Under the pieces are notes generated by a model. That model worked only from the letters and a program-made list of their open reading frames with translations, searched no databases and had not been told where the DNA came from. A stretch of 64,000 nucleotides of DNA from Ligustrum vulgare (Eukaryota > Streptophyta > Magnoliopsida > Lamiales > Oleaceae). The position numbers and the translations under genes are program-made. Where the stretch lies: assembly GCA_963555705.1 (NCBI GenBank), contig OY743190.1, positions 36,376,929 to 36,440,928 on the forward strand. The letters are read 5' to 3'. Below are positions 10,245 to 19,783 of the stretch, piece by piece. How positions within the stretch are numbered: position 1 is the stretch's first letter; each line of letters begins with the position of its first letter.

Positions 10245-12775
10245 TGTAACACACTGAGTTCAAAATCTTCAACCTAGGCGTGTTAACTTTTCTTTACATA
10301 AAGGCGGAAAAGAAATCATTTAAAACCACAACATTTTCATTTTCTATTATAAAATTTTACAAAAATTTCAACAAAGTTTCCTCTATAAATTAGACATAGC
10401 CAACATGTAGAGGGACATAAAAACCATTTTAAAACACATATATCAACTCATTCAATCCCAAACATCATCAAAACCATTTCAAAAAGTCCCAAACTCCTCA
10501 ACAATATAATTCCAAGTAAATAAACCTTAACAATTGAAACAAGAGGTAATTTAACCTCTTATTCGATGCCAATACTCATTCAAACTAGCTTCAACCAAAT
10601 GATGATAAAAAAATAAATGAAATTAAGAAATAATTAATGATAAACTTAATTAAATTCTAATCTAACTTTATTTTAAAAAGTAAGAAACGGTATAGTCTGA
10701 GTCTGCCACCAAATACTCTCCTCATCTCATCTAGCTTTCATCACCTGAAATATTGGGGAGGGACTGGGGTGAGCTAAAGCTCAGTAAGCAAACTTCGTGC
10801 AAGTGATGCATGCTTTATGACATGAAATGCTTTAAAACAATTTGAAATATGTATCCCCGTTCACTTTAACCTTTCACAACTTTCAAACTTTTCAAACTTT
10901 CACTTAACATTTCAAACTTTTACTTCATTTCCATCGTGAACTCACTTGATGTATCTTCTAGTTAATCAGATAACAGTGGACAATTCTTATTTGGAATCAG
11001 ATCACATTTACAATTAAAATCGTAAAGTGGTTAATATTTATTCCACCGCAAAGCTGCTCATTCACTTTATTCCATCGCAAAGCGGCTCATTACATTCGGG
11101 TACGCCGGTCCCCCGTGCCCCATTTCCCACTTGCATCTTTCATGACATAGAAGTACACCCATTCTTTCTTAAAAAACTTGGGATACATAACTTTTGAACA
11201 AACTTGCACCTTGACACATTTATTTCATTTAAAGATATTTGACTTCTCAATTTCGATGCCAATGCATGTTTGATGATGCAATGACATGATAACGTGCATG
11301 CTTGAACATTCTTCTTAATAGCACATACTTTCATAAAGTAAACATAATTCATTAAAGCAAGCAAGTTGCAAGAGAGTCATTTACACATTAATTTCACACT
11401 TACATTCAACTTTGATTAAAATAGGGGAAGTTTACTTACCTTGAAATCCTTTCTATTTACCGTTTCTGAATTTGCAAGTTGAAAAGTCTCGGATGCCCGT
11501 GACGTCAATGTTAAGACTTCCATGTGACTTATAGTTTAACCCAAACTTGGCCTTAAGCTATGTCAAATATAAATAATACAACATTCAAAAATGAGAATAA
11601 CTTCCAAGAGCCAAATTTAAATCCTTCTTATCAAATTACACAAAAGTCAAGAATATGAAATATTATCACAACTTAAATTTCACATGAATAATTCCAATTA
11701 GCATTCTAATTTTTCAAAATATGAAAATATTGAAAATAAGGTTTTCAATTATATTAAACCTAAAATAAGTTTAAACACAATCTCAAATTTCTTCAATTCC
11801 CAAATCTTAAAATTACAATTTCTAACAAAAATTAAACTAAAACCATAAATGGAACAAGCTGAATCTAGTATTTTAAAATCTGAAATTCCAACTTAAAGTT
11901 CCAAATAAACTCTTAAAATCTAAAAATTACAAATTCCAATCCAAAAGTTAAAATTTAAATAGTTAACTAATCTCATAAATTCGAAATCCTCAAATTTACC
12001 CAAAATGACAGAAATTCAATTAAACTAACTCAATTTAAACAAGGTATTTTTCATAAATTCTAAATTTGAAATTTCTCAATACATACACACATGCGCATAT
12101 AAAAACTTATACATATATTCCACTAAATGAATCAAATATATACATACATCTATACCTAAAATTTTGAGTGAAAACCGTGTGTGTGATCGTTTGACCGTGT
12201 ACTTAAGACTGTGCGTGTGACAGTGAGCGTGAGGGGTAAAGGCGAATGTTACCAGGTGGAGATGTCAGCGTCGTTGTGGTTGTCGATGGTGTGGATGGCG
12301 TCGAATAGAGAAGATCAGGTGAGAGATAGAGGTGAGACAGTGAGAGAGCCGAGAGTGAACGATGAGGGAGAGAGATGAGAGATTAGGCTAGGTTTTTAAT
12401 ATAAACTTTTGGTAATTTACAATTTGGTACCTCATTTCTCTACATGTGTACAAGCAAGTCCATAACTTTTATTTATTCTCCAATTACCACTAAACTTTAC
12501 ATCAATTTCAATTAAATGTATTTTGGACATTTACAAATTTAAGTAAATTGAAATAAACATACTTAGCAATTAAAATAAACAATTAGGCATATAATTGCAA
12601 GTAACAATTTATAAACTTTTTAATTGGCACATTGATCGTGACGGCATCCAAGTCCTTCCACTGTAAAATAATTCAAATTATTATCAATAATAATTTCCAA
12701 ATAAATAATTCATCATAGTATCAACATAGAAATCGTATGATATTCAAAAATTTTAAAATGAAAAGTGGTATTACA
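10245..12775 (+). mobile_element. solo LTR, 2531 bp, nested in the 8393 LTR (TSD ACTGT)
   Basis: It begins TGTAACACACTGAGTTC and ends GGTATTACA. Perfect duplications ACTGT lie at 10240-10244 and 12776-12780. The first 100 bases share the layout of the other large LTRs here (TGTAACRC, then GGCGGAA about 70 bases in). The same stem-loop module is present at 10770-10783. A GC-richer stretch at 12180-12400 parallels the leader-like stretches of the 8393 and 30607 LTRs. It contains no coding region. Confidence 0.82.
10770..10783 (+). promoter_or_regulatory. LTR stem-loop module, copy 1
   Basis: TGAGCT-AA-AGCTCA, a perfect 6-bp stem followed by GTAAGC, 525 bases from the LTR start. It is shared in form, but not in stem sequence, with three other LTRs. 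Confidence 0.7.
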
Positions 12776-12864
12776 ACTGTTGATCGTTTAGACATCTGAG
12801 ACTTAAATATCATGATTATATGTTTTAATTTATAATATCAAATGATTATTGTTAGTGAGTTTAC

Positions 12865-12887
12865 TGAGTATTTCTTTGAAATACTCA
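12865..12887 (-). promoter_or_regulatory. LTR stem-loop module, copy 2
   Basis: Perfect 10-bp inverted repeat TGAGTATTTC / GAAATACTCA with a 3-base loop. On the reverse strand it is followed by GTAAAC, about 280 bases from the LTR start at 13159. Confidence 0.75.
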
Positions 12888-13159
12888 CGTTTTCCAAAAA
12901 CAATTTTGGAGATGATGAAGTTGGCTACGAGGCGTACAATGGTGGCTATTAATGAAATTTTCGAAATTTTTTATTTGAATTTGCAAACTTATTTATTTAT
13001 TTCAATTTTATTCCATGTTTGAATTTTTTTGACCAATTGAGTCAATTTTATAAAACTATGCAAATTGAAATTTCAGTTATTTCCGCTCAATTATCATTCT
13101 GAAAGTTAGTTTGAGACAATGAAGGGGTGTTCCGGGTGTTTAGAACTCGGGTCATTACA

Positions 13160-13890
13160 TCCTTTATCCAGACTGGTTTGACCATAGATATAACTGCCAC
13201 TTCTCCTTCTACATGATGCTTTCTCGACAATGCATCTGTAGCCACATTATCCCTTCTTTTCTTATACTGAATTTCATAAGTCAGATCCATCAGTTTGGTA
13301 AGCCACTTTTGCTGTAATGGAGTGGTGATTCTCTACTCCAGGAGATATTTGAGTGATTGATGGTCTATTCTAATTATAAAGTAGTGCCCTTCTAAGTAAT
13401 GTCTCCACTTATTCACTGTTGTAACTAGTGCCAGTAATTCCTTTTCATAAATGGGCAACCCAAGATTCCCTGTCTTGATCGCTTTGCTCATGTAAGATAT
13501 GGGTTTATTGTCCCGCATAAGCACTGCTCCCAGTCCTCCATAACATGCATCTGTCTCTACCACGAAAGGTAATTCAAAGTTTGGCATGGCTAGTACTGGT
13601 GTATTACACATGGCCACTTTTAAGATTGTGAAAGCCTCTTCTACTTCAGGCGTCCATGTGAATGCTTCTTTCTTTAATAAGTTGGTTAGGGGCTTAGCCA
13701 AAGTTTTGTATCCCTTTACAAACCTCCTATAATAGTCGGTAAGGCCAAGGAAACCCCTTATTTGCTTCAATGTTGTTGGCATAGGCCAATCATGCATAGC
13801 CGCAATCTTTTTAGGATCAACTGACACTCCATTGGAACTGATTATGTGCCCCAGTTCTATGGACTTCTCACCAAAAGCACACTTGCTTAA
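13160..13890 (-). pseudogene. gypsy reverse transcriptase C-terminus and RNase H
   Basis: Reverse strand continuation of pol after the TR-GAG insertion. It starts with LSKCAFG and LGHIISSNGVSVDPKK, the connection after the RT palm, then IRGFLGLTDYYRRF. RNase H follows with VETDACYGGLGAVL (first Asp), YEKELLALV (Glu) and RIDHQSLKYLLE (third Asp), then RRDNVATDALSRK. An in-frame stop falls directly after LKYLLE (about 13332), and a short gap precedes the next open piece at 13290. It ends at the solo LTR boundary with VWIKD. Confidence 0.9.
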
Positions 13891-14239
13891 TGATAGACCC
13901 CTAATCCGGTTCACCTATGCTCGGAGGAGAAAAATAGGGCACCCAACTAATTAGCATTCCAGACTCTTCCTTCCAGCTCAAACGTCCAGATAATTCCAAT
14001 TCAGTTAGAGGGTTATACAAGTAATAATACAGATAGAATTCTAGTTATAAATAACAGAAGAAAGTTCGTAGAATGGCATTGAGAATTCTGTGAAGTGTTT
14101 CTTAACATTTGGAGAGTCCAGGCCTCTCGAAAGCCTTGGAACTTGTATTTTCCTTTCAGCAAATAAATACCAATTCTGTTACATTTTTTATAGCCATTTT
14201 TCTTCCAATTAAGTTGAGTTCAGGTTTGGAATCCTATCA
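13891..14239 (+). repeat. 5' LTR of the TR-GAG element
   Basis: 349 bp, TGATAGACCCC ... ATCCTATCA. It differs from the 3' LTR by one C/G and one G/A substitution. Confidence 0.95.
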
Positions 14240-14241
14240 AT

Positions 14242-14253
14242 TGGTATCAGAGC
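14242..14253 (+). promoter_or_regulatory. primer binding site, initiator tRNA-Met type
   Basis: TGGTATCAGAGC, two bases after the 5' LTR. This is the standard plant retrotransposon primer site complementary to the 3' end of initiator tRNA-Met. Confidence 0.92.
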
Positions 14254-14268
14254 ACTTACCTGGGACTG

Positions 14269-15657
14269 ATGGAAGCGAAATTCAACAATTCTAGAAAGGA
14301 AATTGAGGTGTCGATGAGATCGGTGATGGAACATATTGAACAATTACTGCGAAAATTCAGCTCGCCTGGAGATCTCCGATTAGAATCGATGTTTTATGGT
14401 GAAGATGGTGAAGATCTAGATTCATGTATAGGGAAGGCAGATCAGTGGTTCACTTCGCATTTTTGGATGTCGGAAATGGAACGAGTAGAATCTGCCACTA
14501 CATGTTTGGATGGAGAGGCGTGGGCTTGGTTTCAGCGAATTGATCGTCGTCAAAGTATAAAAACGTGGGGAGAATTGAAGAAGCTGATGTCGGCTCAATT
14601 TTGCACAAATAAGGCCTCCATTGATGAAGAAATACCAGCGTTGAAGCTGGTGGTGGAAGAACTGTGTCAATTGGAGCCATCACCGGAGAAGGAGGAGGAG
14701 AAGACGGAGCAAGTTGTGGAAGAGATCGAGGTCTCCTTACTTGGGCTGAAGCAAGAAATCACCGCACGAGATAGTCACTGTCGGTATGAAGAAAGTACAA
14801 TGCTGGGGAATATGAAGTTGGGGGAAAATCTGGAAGGGCAGCAGGCTGTTCATACGTTTAAACAAGGCTTGCATGTAGATGTGGCGTTGTGTAAATTGCA
14901 GGTGTCTCGATCGTCGCCTGAGGTGAAGGAGAATTATGAACGTCAGATTGCAAAACTCCCATCGCAATGGAAGGAGGGAATCGGAGATGAACAAGAACAT
15001 ACTGGAAACGCCATCGATGATCTGAGAATTGGGGCTGAAGTGGGCTTTAACCAGATTAAGCAAATGGCCCTATCGATTTTCGGCCCAAATAGAATTAAAA
15101 GTGATGTCTACAGCCCAAACATAATTTCCCATCCTTCTGGTACAGTTTTAGATGAAAGCCCAATTGGTAAACTCACCCATCAACATTTAACCCAATCTGT
15201 ACCACTAAAAATTGCACCACAGATCCCTAGCATTTTAGATGTGCTGTATTCATCACCAAAAGTATCATCAGGGGTCCCCAAAACCTTAAGCCAACAAAAA
15301 TCAACCCCAACAATTGCTCCAGTTGTCCTAAGTCAAATTCCGCACTTTCCAAAGAAATTTTCCCCTTTACAAATAATACAAAATTGCAACAAAATCGCAC
15401 ATCAAAAAGTAGTGGAGTGGGTAGAGCAATTTGATTGTCAGACGATTCAAATTTTTATTCCAGTTGGCGTGGTTCAAAATTTTGAATTGTTGAAGATTTG
15501 CGCTACCAGTTATGGGGTTTTCTTGCATCATATATTAGTGGTTTATCTGAATAAGCTCAACCATTTTGCTAGGTGGAAACTCAAATTTCGCAGTTCAACA
15601 ACAATCGTGATTTTGCAAAAGAAATTGTTCAACTTTATTGTATTTCATACTTTGTAA
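14269..15657 (+). CDS. gag-like capsid protein of the TR-GAG element, 462 aa
   Basis: Starts at ATG 14269, 15 bases after the primer site, and is open through most of the internal region. Residues about 55-115 fit the Ty3/gypsy retrotransposon Gag domain: IGKADQWFTSHF, GEAWAWFQRID at 82-92 and W100 in TWGELKKLM. This fold forms the capsid of the virus-like particle that packages element RNA. An acidic, coiled-coil-prone section follows (about 130-170). No CCHC zinc knuckle or protease motif is visible, and the C-terminal half has no recognisable domain. The intact frame agrees with the near-identical LTRs and suggests the protein is, or recently was, functional. Confidence 0.8.
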   Translation: MEAKFNNSRKEIEVSMRSVMEHIEQLLRKFSSPGDLRLESMFYGEDGEDLDSCIGKADQWFTSHFWMSEMERVESATTCLDGEAWAWFQRIDRRQSIKTWGELKKLMSAQFCTNKASIDEEIPALKLVVEELCQLEPSPEKEEEKTEQVVEEIEVSLLGLKQEITARDSHCRYEESTMLGNMKLGENLEGQQAVHTFKQGLHVDVALCKLQVSRSSPEVKENYERQIAKLPSQWKEGIGDEQEHTGNAIDDLRIGAEVGFNQIKQMALSIFGPNRIKSDVYSPNIISHPSGTVLDESPIGKLTHQHLTQSVPLKIAPQIPSILDVLYSSPKVSSGVPKTLSQQKSTPTIAPVVLSQIPHFPKKFSPLQIIQNCNKIAHQKVVEWVEQFDCQTIQIFIPVGVVQNFELLKICATSYGVFLHHILVVYLNKLNHFARWKLKFRSSTTIVILQKKLFNFIVFHTL

Positions 15658-15693
15658 TTAGATCCAACCTTCACCTCGAGGACAAGGTTAATT

Positions 15694-15708
15694 TCGGGGG
15701 CGGAGTAA
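15694..15708 (+). promoter_or_regulatory. polypurine tract of the TR-GAG element
   Basis: TCGGGGGCGGAGTAA immediately before the 3' LTR. Just upstream, one frame reads LEDKVNFGGGV, the typical last residues of a gypsy polyprotein, a relic of a lost pol gene. Confidence 0.8.
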
Positions 15709-16057
15709 TGATAGACCCCTAATCCGGTTCACCTATGCTCGGAGGAGAAAAATAGGGCAGCCAACTAATTAGCATTCCAGACTCTTCCTTCCAGCTCAAA
15801 CATCCAGATAATTCCAATTCAGTTAGAGGGTTATACAAGTAATAATACAGATAGAATTCTAGTTATAAATAACAGAAGAAAGTTCGTAGAATGGCATTGA
15901 GAATTCTGTGAAGTGTTTCTTAACATTTGGAGAGTCCAGGCCTCTCGAAAGCCTTGGAACTTGTATTTTCCTTTCAGCAAATAAATACCAATTCTGTTAC
16001 ATTTTTTATAGCCATTTTTCTTCCAATTAAGTTGAGTTCAGGTTTGGAATCCTATCA
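15709..16057 (+). repeat. 3' LTR of the TR-GAG element
   Basis: 349 bp, nearly identical to 13891-14239; followed by the CTTAA duplication. Confidence 0.95.
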
Positions 16058-16062
16058 CTTAA

Positions 16063-17328
16063 CTTGGGAAATAGTTGATGTTCTTTCAATAGCTGTAGAA
16101 CCATTCTTAGATGCATTTCATGATCTGTCTCACCCCTGCTATACACTAGAATATCATCGAAAAATACTAACACAAACTTTCTCAAATGTGGCTGGAACAC
16201 CTTGTTCATCAGACTTTAAAAGGTGGTGGTGGCATTGGTAAAACCAAATGGCATAACCTTGAACTAATATAGTCCTTGAGGAGTTTTAAAGGGCATTTTG
16301 TAGATATCTTCCTCTTTCACTCAGATTTGATGGTACCCTGCACTTAGATCAATCTTAGAGAATAAGGTTGCCTCATTTAACTCTAGCAATTCATCAATCA
16401 CGGGCATTGGAAATTTTTCCTTAACAGTTAAATTACTGAGCTGCCTGTAATCAACGCAAAACCCCCAAGAACCATCTTTCTTTTTTAAAAGTAATACCGA
16501 CGAAGTGAAAGGACTGTTACTTGATTGTATTATCCCAGATTCTATCATTTCAGCCATCAACTTCTCAATTTCAATTTTCTGAATGTAAGGACATCTGTAT
16601 AGCCTCAACTTGAAGGGTTGTGCTCCTTCCTTCAATGTAATTTGATGCTCATGTTCTCTCTTGGGTGGCAGGCATAATAGTTTGTCAAATACTTCCTCAA
16701 ATTCCTTAATCATTCCTTGTAGGTTTTTTGGGACTACAGTTAACTCCTCAGTTGTGATGGAGTTTATTTTTGCTATTAGACCATATTCCTCTCCTTCTAT
16801 TCCCTGATTGAGTTCTTCCACTTCCATCAGTTGAATTCCTCCTTCAGTCTCTCCATAAAAAGTGAGTACTTCCTCCTTCTTCTTGAAAGTAATCCAACTC
16901 TCCTTGTATTCAGTAGTAATTGGCCCAAACTGGCTTAACCAGTTAATTCCCAAAAAAACATCACAGCCTCCTGGCTTACGTGTTCTCATTGGATATTGAA
17001 ATTCATAACCTTGCATTTGCCAACAACTAGGTTGACAAATGGCTTCACTCACAATGCTATCTCCATTAGCCATCCTTATAACTTTGGTACTTCCTGGATA
17101 TGTTTGAAATCCCAGATTTTGTGCCATAATTCCAGCCATGAAACTGTGGGTGCTCCCACCATCAATCAGTATACAGATTCTCCTTCCTTTAATTTAGCCT
17201 AGAATCCTTATGGTCCTAGGTTTTGGGATAGTGCTGCCATATAAAGCGCTACAGGAAATATGTACTACCTCTTCCTCTTCTTTAGGAGCTTCTCCTGTCA
17301 CTTCTCACCCTTTTTCCTCTTCACTTTC
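16063..17328 (-). pseudogene. gypsy protease and reverse transcriptase
   Basis: Reverse strand. The aspartic protease motif reads ILIDGGSTHSF near 17150-17185 (family norm LIDSGSTHNF, so Ser is replaced by Gly), followed by FLGINWLSQFGP. The 17139-16321 frame then runs into reverse transcriptase: KKKDGSWGFCVDYRQLS, FPMPVIDELL, FSKIDLSAGYHQI. An in-frame TGA at 16318-16320 stands where YHQIR is expected, as from CGA to TGA. The catalytic motif FFDDILVYS follows at about 16140-16170, and the frame is cut by the TR-GAG insertion at 16062. A stop also lies upstream of the protease near 17196. Confidence 0.9.
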
Positions 17329-17755
17329 CATAACGCCCCGGATTCTAATCACTCGACTCATCACGTCATCGTCTCATCATATTTTTTAAACAACATTTAG
17401 CGGAAGAAAATAACATTTCTAATTGGAAAAATTTATTTGAATAAATTCAAAATTTGATAAATTTCAAATATTCTTCAATTTGTTGAAATAATATTTGCTA
17501 AAACATTTAAAATTCTCAAAATTTCTCGAAATAGGAATATTCAACCGAAACAAGAATAAAATCTGATTATTCAACTATTAATGCCCACGGCCTGCCCATC
17601 ATACGCCTCCGTCTCCAACATCTGCAATTATTGTTAAAAAAGGGCGAGCATTTCATTGAAATACTCAGTAGACTCATCGCCGATTAATAAATTTACATAA
17701 AAATTGAATACAAAAACATGCAATCATATAGTGACAACTTCTTCATAATATTAGG
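17329..17755 (+). repeat. LTR fragment of the TGTAGCG family
   Basis: It starts CATAACGCCCCGG and matches the first 400 bases of the 30607 LTR in layout: GCGGAAGAAA about 75 bases in, CCGTCTCC..ATCTGCAA, then the stem-loop and AGTAGACTCATCGC. It separates gag from the protease of the host element. CTTTC occurs on both sides (17324-17328 and 17756-17760), a possible target duplication, but the right end lacks the expected CA, so this may be an internally deleted LTR. Confidence 0.65.
17645..17667 (+). promoter_or_regulatory. LTR stem-loop module, copy 3 (decayed)
   Basis: CGAGCATTTC and GAAATACTCA pair at 8 of 10 positions with a 3-base loop. They are followed by GTAGAC, about 315 bases from the fragment start. 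Confidence 0.6.
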
Positions 17756-18934
17756 CTTTCATAACATAGGATGTGGGTAGTCTCGTCTCATGCAATAAAT
17801 GCATATAAGTTATGTCAAGCATAAGGATGGTCCTATATTTGCACACATGTCCAGGGGTGTATTTCTCATTACATTTGAAACATAGGCCTAAGTTTCTCCT
17901 AGTTTGGATATCATCTGGTGTAATGGTTTTATAATTAGGAGAAGGCTGGTAAATGGGTTTTGGGGTAAGTTTCTGTACAAAGGGATTTTGGTAATATGAA
18001 GTGTGGTTATAAGTGTTTTGGCTTCTGCTGTTGGTATGAATAGCTTTATAGGGCTGGTTGAGCTTGTAGGTGGATTTGGATTTGGTTATGGCTGACAGGG
18101 ATGATTCTTGCAACTGGGCTAGTTCAAATGTTTTGGAAAGTGTCTCAGGCTTAAATATTTTGATGGTGGCTCTTATTTCTTCATTGAGACCACTAGTGAA
18201 CACAACTATGTAGTAGGTTTCAGGTAAGTTTGGGAGGGTCATCATGCACTGTGCTCTCAATTCCTCGAACACATCCATGTATTCAGCTATATTCCCTCTC
18301 TGTTTAATCTTACATAAGGATTCAATCACATCTTCTCCACAATTCTCTACAAACCTTGAACATAATTCTTCAGTAAACTGTCTCCACTTAGCCTTTGGAC
18401 AGGCAGTTATAAACCCACTAAACCAGACATCGGCCCTTCCCTTAAAATACATTGAAGTTATCTCCAGCCTCAAATGAGCAGGGGTTTATGCACGAGGAAG
18501 TACCAATGAGCCTTCATCACCCATTCCCTTAGATTAACACCCTCAAATATAGGAAAGTCAATTTTGGGCATATTAAAATTATACCCGAAATTTGTAGCTG
18601 GAATCTAAATTGGCGGGATAGGAGTGGAGGATCCAGCTTCTCTCTGGAATAGAGGTGGACCCAGAATGCCTGCTCTCGCAAATTCTGATATGGTCATATT
18701 CTCATATCCCTTTTCCTTCCTCAAATCTGCATTAGATTGTTCCTGGTTTTCCAATGGTGTTTCTCCTTTATACACGACCCCAGTAACAACCTTCTTCAAC
18801 ACTAGAATTGTTTCCTCCATGGATTTGAACCTCATTTCACTAATTTCGTGACTGTTCTTCATCTCTTGATTATTCTTACGCACAACATCCGTAATTTCAT
18901 CCCCATTTGGAATCGGATTTGGACGAGAGATCAT
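17751..18934 (-). pseudogene. gypsy gag, broken into two frames
   Basis: Reverse strand. The N-terminal part (18934-18605) ends in a stop after STPIPPI. Between the frames the reverse strand reads MPKIDFPIFEG and WVMKAHWYF, the conserved start of the Gag capsid domain. A frameshift leads to the second part (18473-17751) with GRADVWFSGFI and WRQFTEELCSRFVE. The CCHC knuckle is degenerate in spacing (LCFKCNEKYTPGHVC), as is usual for plant chromoviruses. Two breaks mean no functional capsid protein. Confidence 0.85.
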
Positions 18935-19025
18935 TCAACTTGCTCTCAACGTTCTGCATATCATTTTCTTGTTTTTTAGCCAACTCTTCCATATTTCTAG
19001 TCATCATTACCCCAGTCTCTAGCCT

Positions 19026-19037
19026 GCTCTGATATCA
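19026..19037 (-). promoter_or_regulatory. primer binding site of the gypsy chromovirus
   Basis: The reverse strand reads TGATATCAGAGC, 11 of 12 matches to the tRNA-Met type site. It sits one base inside the 5' LTR. Confidence 0.85.
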
Positions 19038-19038
19038 A

Positions 19039-19484
19039 TGTCATAAGATAGCAAAGGAAACCTAATTCACAGCAACAACGAAATAAAAAACAACACAATT
19101 AATTTCCCAACCTCAATAACTCTGTTAAATTTATTAATCAAATGAAGTCCAATATAAGGTCATAATGATGATCACAGATAGAATAAGAAAGGGATGAGAG
19201 ATGTAGAGGAAAGAGGAAAGAGGAAGAATTGAAGAAGAATGAGGAGAAGATTGTCTGCAAAAAACTGATCCAACTGAACAAATATTCTTCCTATAAGTAA
19301 CAGTGAATAAAACACGACTTATAAAAACGTAAAACCCAACTTTTATTTCAGCTGTTAAAAGAAGCCGCTTCTCCTCTTTTGCCAAATCAGGTAATTCCGA
19401 TTATTTTCTTGTTCTTCCTCTCCTTGGATCTGGTCCTACTCTTTCCCATCTCAATGTTGCCTCTCCTGCAGTTGGTCTTTGACA
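19039..19484 (-). repeat. 5' LTR of the gypsy chromovirus
   Basis: TGTCATAAGATAGC ... GTCTTTGACA; 446 bp, pairs with 5029-5470. It contains an extra GAAAGAGGA-type repeat unit near 19210 relative to the other LTR. Confidence 0.92.
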
Positions 19485-19489
19485 CCACA

Positions 19490-19621
19490 CTATTCTTATT
19501 TTCCAATTAAAATATGTGGTTGAAAAGTGGAGAGAGAAAATATATATAGTTAAAAAGTGATTTGGGGAATTGTATTGTAAAAAAAACTTGTTTTTAAACA
19601 AGTTTGTCAAATAGAGGCTAA
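19490..19621. mobile_element. MITE, GGTTGAAAAGTGG family, copy 1
   Basis: Core ATGTGGTTGAAAAGTGGAG followed by AGTTAAAAAGTGATTTGGGG, closing with CAAATAGAGGCTA. That end is the inverse of the start of copy 2 at about 48897 (TAGCCTCTATTTG). Similar cores occur at 48893, 54485, 59395 and 63535. It is non-coding; superfamily not determined. Confidence 0.6.
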
Positions 19622-19783
19622 AGTATTCCTCATCATTTTCTTGATGATTTTTTCACAACGAATTTTTCTGTTTTCCAATTTTTATTGTTCCTTTTTTTTT
19701 TTTTTTGTATATTATATCATCACTGGCGGACTACACCTTTGTCTGCGTTCAAGCATCGATGATTTTTGTAGTACCAAACAAAA

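Larger units (their letters stand above)
8393..13159 (-). mobile_element. solo LTR of the TGTAGCG family, containing another solo LTR
   Basis: Plus-strand termini are TGTAGCGAACAAG and GGGTCATTACA, giving TGTA...TACA ends. Flanks TCCAT (8388-8392) and TCCTT (13160-13164) form a duplication with one mismatch. On the reverse strand it starts TGTAATGACCCGAGTTC, close to the start of the 30607 LTR, and its end resembles that LTR's end. Without the nested copy the length is about 2.23 kb. It separates RNase H from integrase in the host element, whose reading frame picks up on the other side. No transposon proteins; short open frames at 8909-9468 are antisense to the LTR and look spurious. Confidence 0.8.
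13891..16057 (+). mobile_element. young gag-only LTR retrotransposon (TR-GAG type), TSD CTTAA
   Basis: Two 349-bp LTRs (13891-14239 and 15709-16057) differ at only two positions by eye and have TGATAG/CTATCA ends. Perfect target duplications CTTAA lie at 13886-13890 and 16058-16062. The internal 1.47 kb has a tRNA-Met type primer site, one gag-like ORF and a polypurine tract, but no protease, reverse transcriptase or integrase. It therefore depends on enzymes supplied by another element. Two differences in 349 bp correspond to roughly 0.2 million years at the commonly used rate of 1.3e-8 per site per year. It sits inside the RT region of the gypsy element in the opposite orientation. Confidence 0.93.
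5029..19484 (-). mobile_element. Ty3/gypsy chromovirus (Reina-like), split by nested insertions
   Basis: A reverse-strand gypsy element bounded by LTRs at 19039-19484 (5') and 5029-5470 (3'). It has a primer site at 19026-19037 and a polypurine tract at 5471-5482. Flanking 5-mers are CCACG (5024-5028) and CCACA (19485-19489), a target duplication with one mismatch. Removing the insertions leaves about 6 kb in the order gag, protease, reverse transcriptase, RNase H, integrase, chromodomain. About 30 differences by eye between the LTRs (roughly 93% identity) suggest an insertion a few million years old. Stops and frameshifts are present in gag and pol. Reina lineage is inferred from short LTRs, total size and the chromodomain. 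Confidence 0.9.

Noticed and set aside
14109..14294. Open frame beginning MESPGLSKALEL, repeated at 15927
   Set aside because: It is the same LTR sequence in both copies of the TR-GAG element and runs into unrelated sequence; it has no independent coding evidence.
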